A stretch of 9,430 nucleotides of DNA, taken from Pseudomonadota bacterium (GTDB lineage: Bacteria; Pseudomonadota; Gammaproteobacteria; Burkholderiales; SCOH01). The position numbers and the translations under genes were made by a program. The notes beneath the pieces were generated by a model. It saw only the letters and a list, made by a program, of their open reading frames with translations, made no database searches and was not told where the DNA came from. Positions within the stretch are counted from its first letter, which is position 1; each line of letters begins with the position of its first letter. Of this stretch, positions 7,497 through 9,430 are shown one piece after another. The DNA is taken from positions 1 to 9,430 of the forward strand of contig JAUPTR010000020.1 of NCBI GenBank assembly GCA_030917985.1, read 5' to 3'.

Positions 7497-8486
7497 TCAC
7501 GTTTCGCCGGCAAATACGCGCGGGCTCACTCCATACCAGCGCCGGAAAGCCCGGTTGAAAGCGCTCTGTTCGGAATAACCCAGCAGTTGCGCCACCTGGG
7601 CCAAGGGATAGTCTGCAGAAGACACATACACCCGCGCCAGATGCTTGCGCTCCAGATCCAGCAACTCGCCAAAACCCAACCCCTGGGCACGCAAACGCCG
7701 GCCCAGCTCATCGGCCGACAATCCCAACTGCAGCGCCACCCGCTCCAGTGTCGGCTCGCTCTGTGGCAACAGGCTTTGCAGCGCCAGGCGCACCGCCGCA
7801 CGCCAGCTTTGCCCCTGCAGATAATCGCCGACCGTGACGCCCAGTTGCTGCCGGGTCAACATCGATACGCTGGGGTTATGTGTAGGCAGGGGCAGATCAC
7901 ACTGCGCCTGACTGAGCATCACCGCATTGCGGCCGGCATTAAAACGCACCGGGCATTGAAACAGCTGCTGATAACGCGCCAATGGCAAGCGCGGCGCATG
8001 CTCAAACTCGATCGACTGGGGATGTTGCTGCGCCTGGGTCAGCCAGCGGCCAAAACTGATCCAGCCGGCAAATGCCGCTTCCACCTGCAATGGCGCGCTC
8101 AATAGCTGCGGCAAGGTGGGCATCAGACACACCGCCAGCAACTCGTCCTCACACATCAATTCGCAACTGAACGCACCCAGCCGGTACAACTCGAACTGGC
8201 ACAACAAATCCAGCGCTTCACGCAGATTGGCGCAACTGATGCTGGCCAGCGCCAGGATATCCAGCGCCGCCGGTGTCACCAACTCACCGATCTGCAGCGT
8301 GAAATCGGCCGGCAAATGCCGCGCCCAGGCCAGCAACCATTGATCCAGCAAAGCACAATCCACCCGCTGCTGCCCCGACTGCAGCAGCGCAGCGGCCTCG
8401 TCCAGCCATGCTGGCGGCACATCAAAGCCGCGCACGGCTTGCAGCAGATATTGCAGGTAGAAACTGGCGGCAGTGGCTTCGAGCAT
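7497..8486 (-). CDS. AraC-family transcriptional regulator with Arabinose_bd-type N-terminus
   Basis: This regulator has 329 residues from the ATG at 8486. Residues about 10-200 form a ligand-binding region of the Arabinose_bd (OruR/ArgR-like) type, recognisable by its pattern ...LALASISCANLREALDLLCQFELY... and ...FQCPVRFNAGRNAVML.... The last ~100 residues carry the double helix-turn-helix of AraC proteins: first helix pair LERVALQLGLSADELGRRLR, then the conserved second HTH with YPLAQVAQLLGYSEQSAFNR and AFRRWYGVSPRVF. The frame extends upstream to a TTG at 8498, but neither start has a good SD. I prefer the ATG, with the TTG as a possible alternative adding four residues. The gene is divergent from the DUF2236 gene with an 88-base spacer, so it is the likely regulator of that gene. 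The inducer is unknown; in this subfamily it is usually a small metabolite. Confidence 0.88.
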   Translation of the reverse strand: MLEATAASFYLQYLLQAVRGFDVPPAWLDEAAALLQSGQQRVDCALLDQWLLAWARHLPADFTLQIGELVTPAALDILALASISCANLREALDLLCQFELYRLGAFSCELMCEDELLAVCLMPTLPQLLSAPLQVEAAFAGWISFGRWLTQAQQHPQSIEFEHAPRLPLARYQQLFQCPVRFNAGRNAVMLSQAQCDLPLPTHNPSVSMLTRQQLGVTVGDYLQGQSWRAAVRLALQSLLPQSEPTLERVALQLGLSADELGRRLRAQGLGFGELLDLERKHLARVYVSSADYPLAQVAQLLGYSEQSAFNRAFRRWYGVSPRVFAGET

Positions 8487-8498
8487 GGTCAAGGTCAA
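8487..8498 (-). repeat. Tandem hexamer TTGACC x2 at the AraC gene start
   Basis: Read on the minus strand, TTGACCTTGACC directly precedes the ATG of the AraC-type gene. If translation starts at the TTG of 8498 these are codons 1-4; if at the ATG they are leader. The repeat could be chance, or a half-site pair for autoregulation. The evidence is only the repeat itself. Confidence 0.3.
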
Positions 8499-8528
8499 TT
8501 TTTGTTGCAGATAGCGTCAATACACGCG

Positions 8529-8561
8529 GCCAACGCAGGATTACGCTGTTGGCACCAACAG
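8529..8561. promoter_or_regulatory. Nested inverted repeats upstream of the DUF2236 gene
   Basis: CTGTTGG-CA-CCAACAG (8546-8561) is a perfect 7+2+7 dyad ending at the first base of the SD GAGGAG (8561-8566). A further GCCAAC at 8529-8534 is complementary to GTTGGC at 8548-8553. The middle segment can therefore pair with either side. The sites may be AraC-regulator binding half-sites or, in the mRNA, alternative hairpins, one of which abuts the ribosome binding site. No clear -35/-10 pair was found. Confidence 0.55.
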
Positions 8562-8574
8562 AGGAGACACAACT

Positions 8575-9303
8575 ATGCCACAAACACTGAACAAGTATGC
8601 CAATGCCGGCGACCCACTGGCCGATGCATTAATCGCAGAGCTGGCGCAGCAAGGCTTGCTGCAGGGCAATCTGCAACAGCAGATCGCCACCCTGATCGCA
8701 GCCGACATCCCCGTTGCCCGGCACTGGCAAGAGCAGACACAAACGGTGCCCGACTGGGTGGATTGGCAGCAGATCGACCAGGGGCGGTTATTGTTTTTGC
8801 AACATGTGCCGATGGCGATTGTCAGTTTTGTGTTGGGCACGCTGCTGCAAGTATATGCCCCACCCGGCTCTGCCAGGGTGCTGATCCACACCGGGCGGCT
8901 ACGGCAAGACGTGTTGCGACGACTGTATGAAACCGCGACGATGGTAAACGCCGTGCTCTCGCCACAAGGTATGCGGGTAGGCGGCAAAGGGCATCAGGCG
9001 GTGCTGCAAGTGCGCTTGCTGCATGCACGGGTGCGTTTTCATGTGCTCAACAGCGGGCGCTGGCCCGTAGATACATTGGGACAGCCGATCAACCAGTTGC
9101 AAATGGCGCTGACTGCACTCGGCTTCAGCCTGCAGATCGTTGATGGGCTGCGGCGTCTTGGGGTGCCAGTCAGTGAAGAGCAGGCACAGGCCTATCAGCA
9201 CCTTTGGCGTTACGCTAATTGGCTGCAGGGTGTCGATGCGGACTTGCAGTGTGATTCGCTGGCAGCCGAGGCGACGCTTTATCAGCAACTGGCGCCCTTG
9301 TAG
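8575..9303 (+). CDS. DUF2236/MpaB-type (latex-clearing-protein-like) putative haem oxygenase, cut by in-frame TAG
   Basis: This is 242 codons from ATG (SD GAGGAG at 8561-8566) to a TAG at 9301. The family is the 'oxygenase MpaB family' (DUF2236), related to the b-type-haem rubber oxygenase Lcp. Motifs seen are GSARVLIHTGRL (98-109), R116-x3-T120 in RRLYETATMVNAVL, a glycine-rich RVGGKGHQ (134-141), and VRLLHARVR (146-154) with H150. R116, T120 and H150 correspond to the Lcp active-site Arg/Thr and proximal haem His as I remember them. The protein is mostly helical and has no signal peptide; VPMAIVSFVLGTLLQVY (78-94) is hydrophobic but part of the fold. After the TAG the same frame stays open and family-like to the window end, so this product lacks its conserved C-terminus and is probably non-functional unless the stop is read through or is a sequence error. 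The AraC-type gene is its likely regulator. Confidence 0.75.
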   Translation: MPQTLNKYANAGDPLADALIAELAQQGLLQGNLQQQIATLIAADIPVARHWQEQTQTVPDWVDWQQIDQGRLLFLQHVPMAIVSFVLGTLLQVYAPPGSARVLIHTGRLRQDVLRRLYETATMVNAVLSPQGMRVGGKGHQAVLQVRLLHARVRFHVLNSGRWPVDTLGQPINQLQMALTALGFSLQIVDGLRRLGVPVSEEQAQAYQHLWRYANWLQGVDADLQCDSLAAEATLYQQLAPL

Positions 9304-9430
9304 CTGCAACCGGACGAAAACAGCCGCATTCTGAGTCACTCGGTACATCAGCATCTGGGCGGGCAGGCGCCCTTTTTCCTGCCCAGCAGCGGCCTGCAGG
9401 CAATCAGCCGTTATCTGCTGGATACACTTC
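9304..9430 (+). pseudogene. In-frame continuation of the DUF2236 gene after the amber codon, 3'-partial
   Basis: Directly after TAG the same frame reads LQPDENSRILSHSV, then HQHLGGQAPFFLPSSG and LQAISRYLL, with no stop to base 9429. This resembles the C-terminal part of DUF2236 proteins, where a Pro-Phe-Phe-Leu-Pro core and a following helix are typical. A single C-to-T change in CAG (Gln) would create the TAG. The gene runs out of the window. Confidence 0.65.

Noticed and set aside
8316..8930. 204-codon plus-strand frame crossing from the AraC gene into the DUF2236 gene
   Set aside because: It overlaps the start of two better genes in another frame and its product is an unstructured Arg/Ala-rich sequence.
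1..9430. CRISPR array, tRNA/rRNA genes, insertion sequence or prophage
   Set aside because: No regularly spaced repeats, no tRNA-like cloverleaf, no rRNA sequence, no transposase or integrase frame, and no terminal inverted repeats with target duplications were seen.

Overview
The window looks like chromosomal DNA of a GC-rich proteobacterium. Codon use is strongly biased to G/C in third positions, genes are tightly packed and Shine-Dalgarno sites are ordinary. SlyX, the AraC-type and TetR-type regulators and the DUF2236 protein all have a beta/gamma-proteobacterial flavour. A betaproteobacterium of the Neisseriales/Chromobacteriaceae kind is my best guess, but this is inference; there is no rRNA or other marker in the window.

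Layout, left to right. (1) 1-3675, + strand: the 3' two-thirds or so of a very large coiled-coil/AAA+ ATPase of the 'DNA repair ATPase' (DUF3686-associated) family. Its stop codon overlaps (ATGA) the start of an 80-residue TerB-like/EF-hand-like protein (3672-3914), so the two form a translationally coupled pair. (2) 3915-4253: a 339-bp gene-free spacer between convergent genes, holding several short hairpins and sequence that looks like a degenerate intergenic repeat. (3) 4254-6569, - strand: a cytoplasmic Mo/W-bisMGD oxidoreductase with one [4Fe-4S] cluster and a probable Cys metal ligand. (4) 6570-6666: a divergent control region built around a 37-bp near-perfect dyad, the obvious operator for the TetR-family repressor at 6667-7278. 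That gene is followed one base later by slyX (7280-7483). (5) 7497-8486, - strand: an AraC-family regulator with an Arabinose_bd-type N-terminus, convergent with slyX. (6) 8575 to the window end, + strand: a DUF2236/MpaB-type (latex-clearing-protein-like) haem oxygenase, divergent from the AraC gene. Its frame is cut by an in-frame TAG at 9301-9303 but continues with family-like sequence to the end of the window.

How they work together. Three independent modules are visible: an ATPase plus small-partner module that probably belongs to a membrane/envelope or genome-stress system extending upstream; a TetR-controlled molybdoenzyme; and an AraC-controlled putative oxygenase. The points most worth following up are the amber interruption of the oxygenase, the large double operator, and the unstudied ATPase/TerB-like pair.
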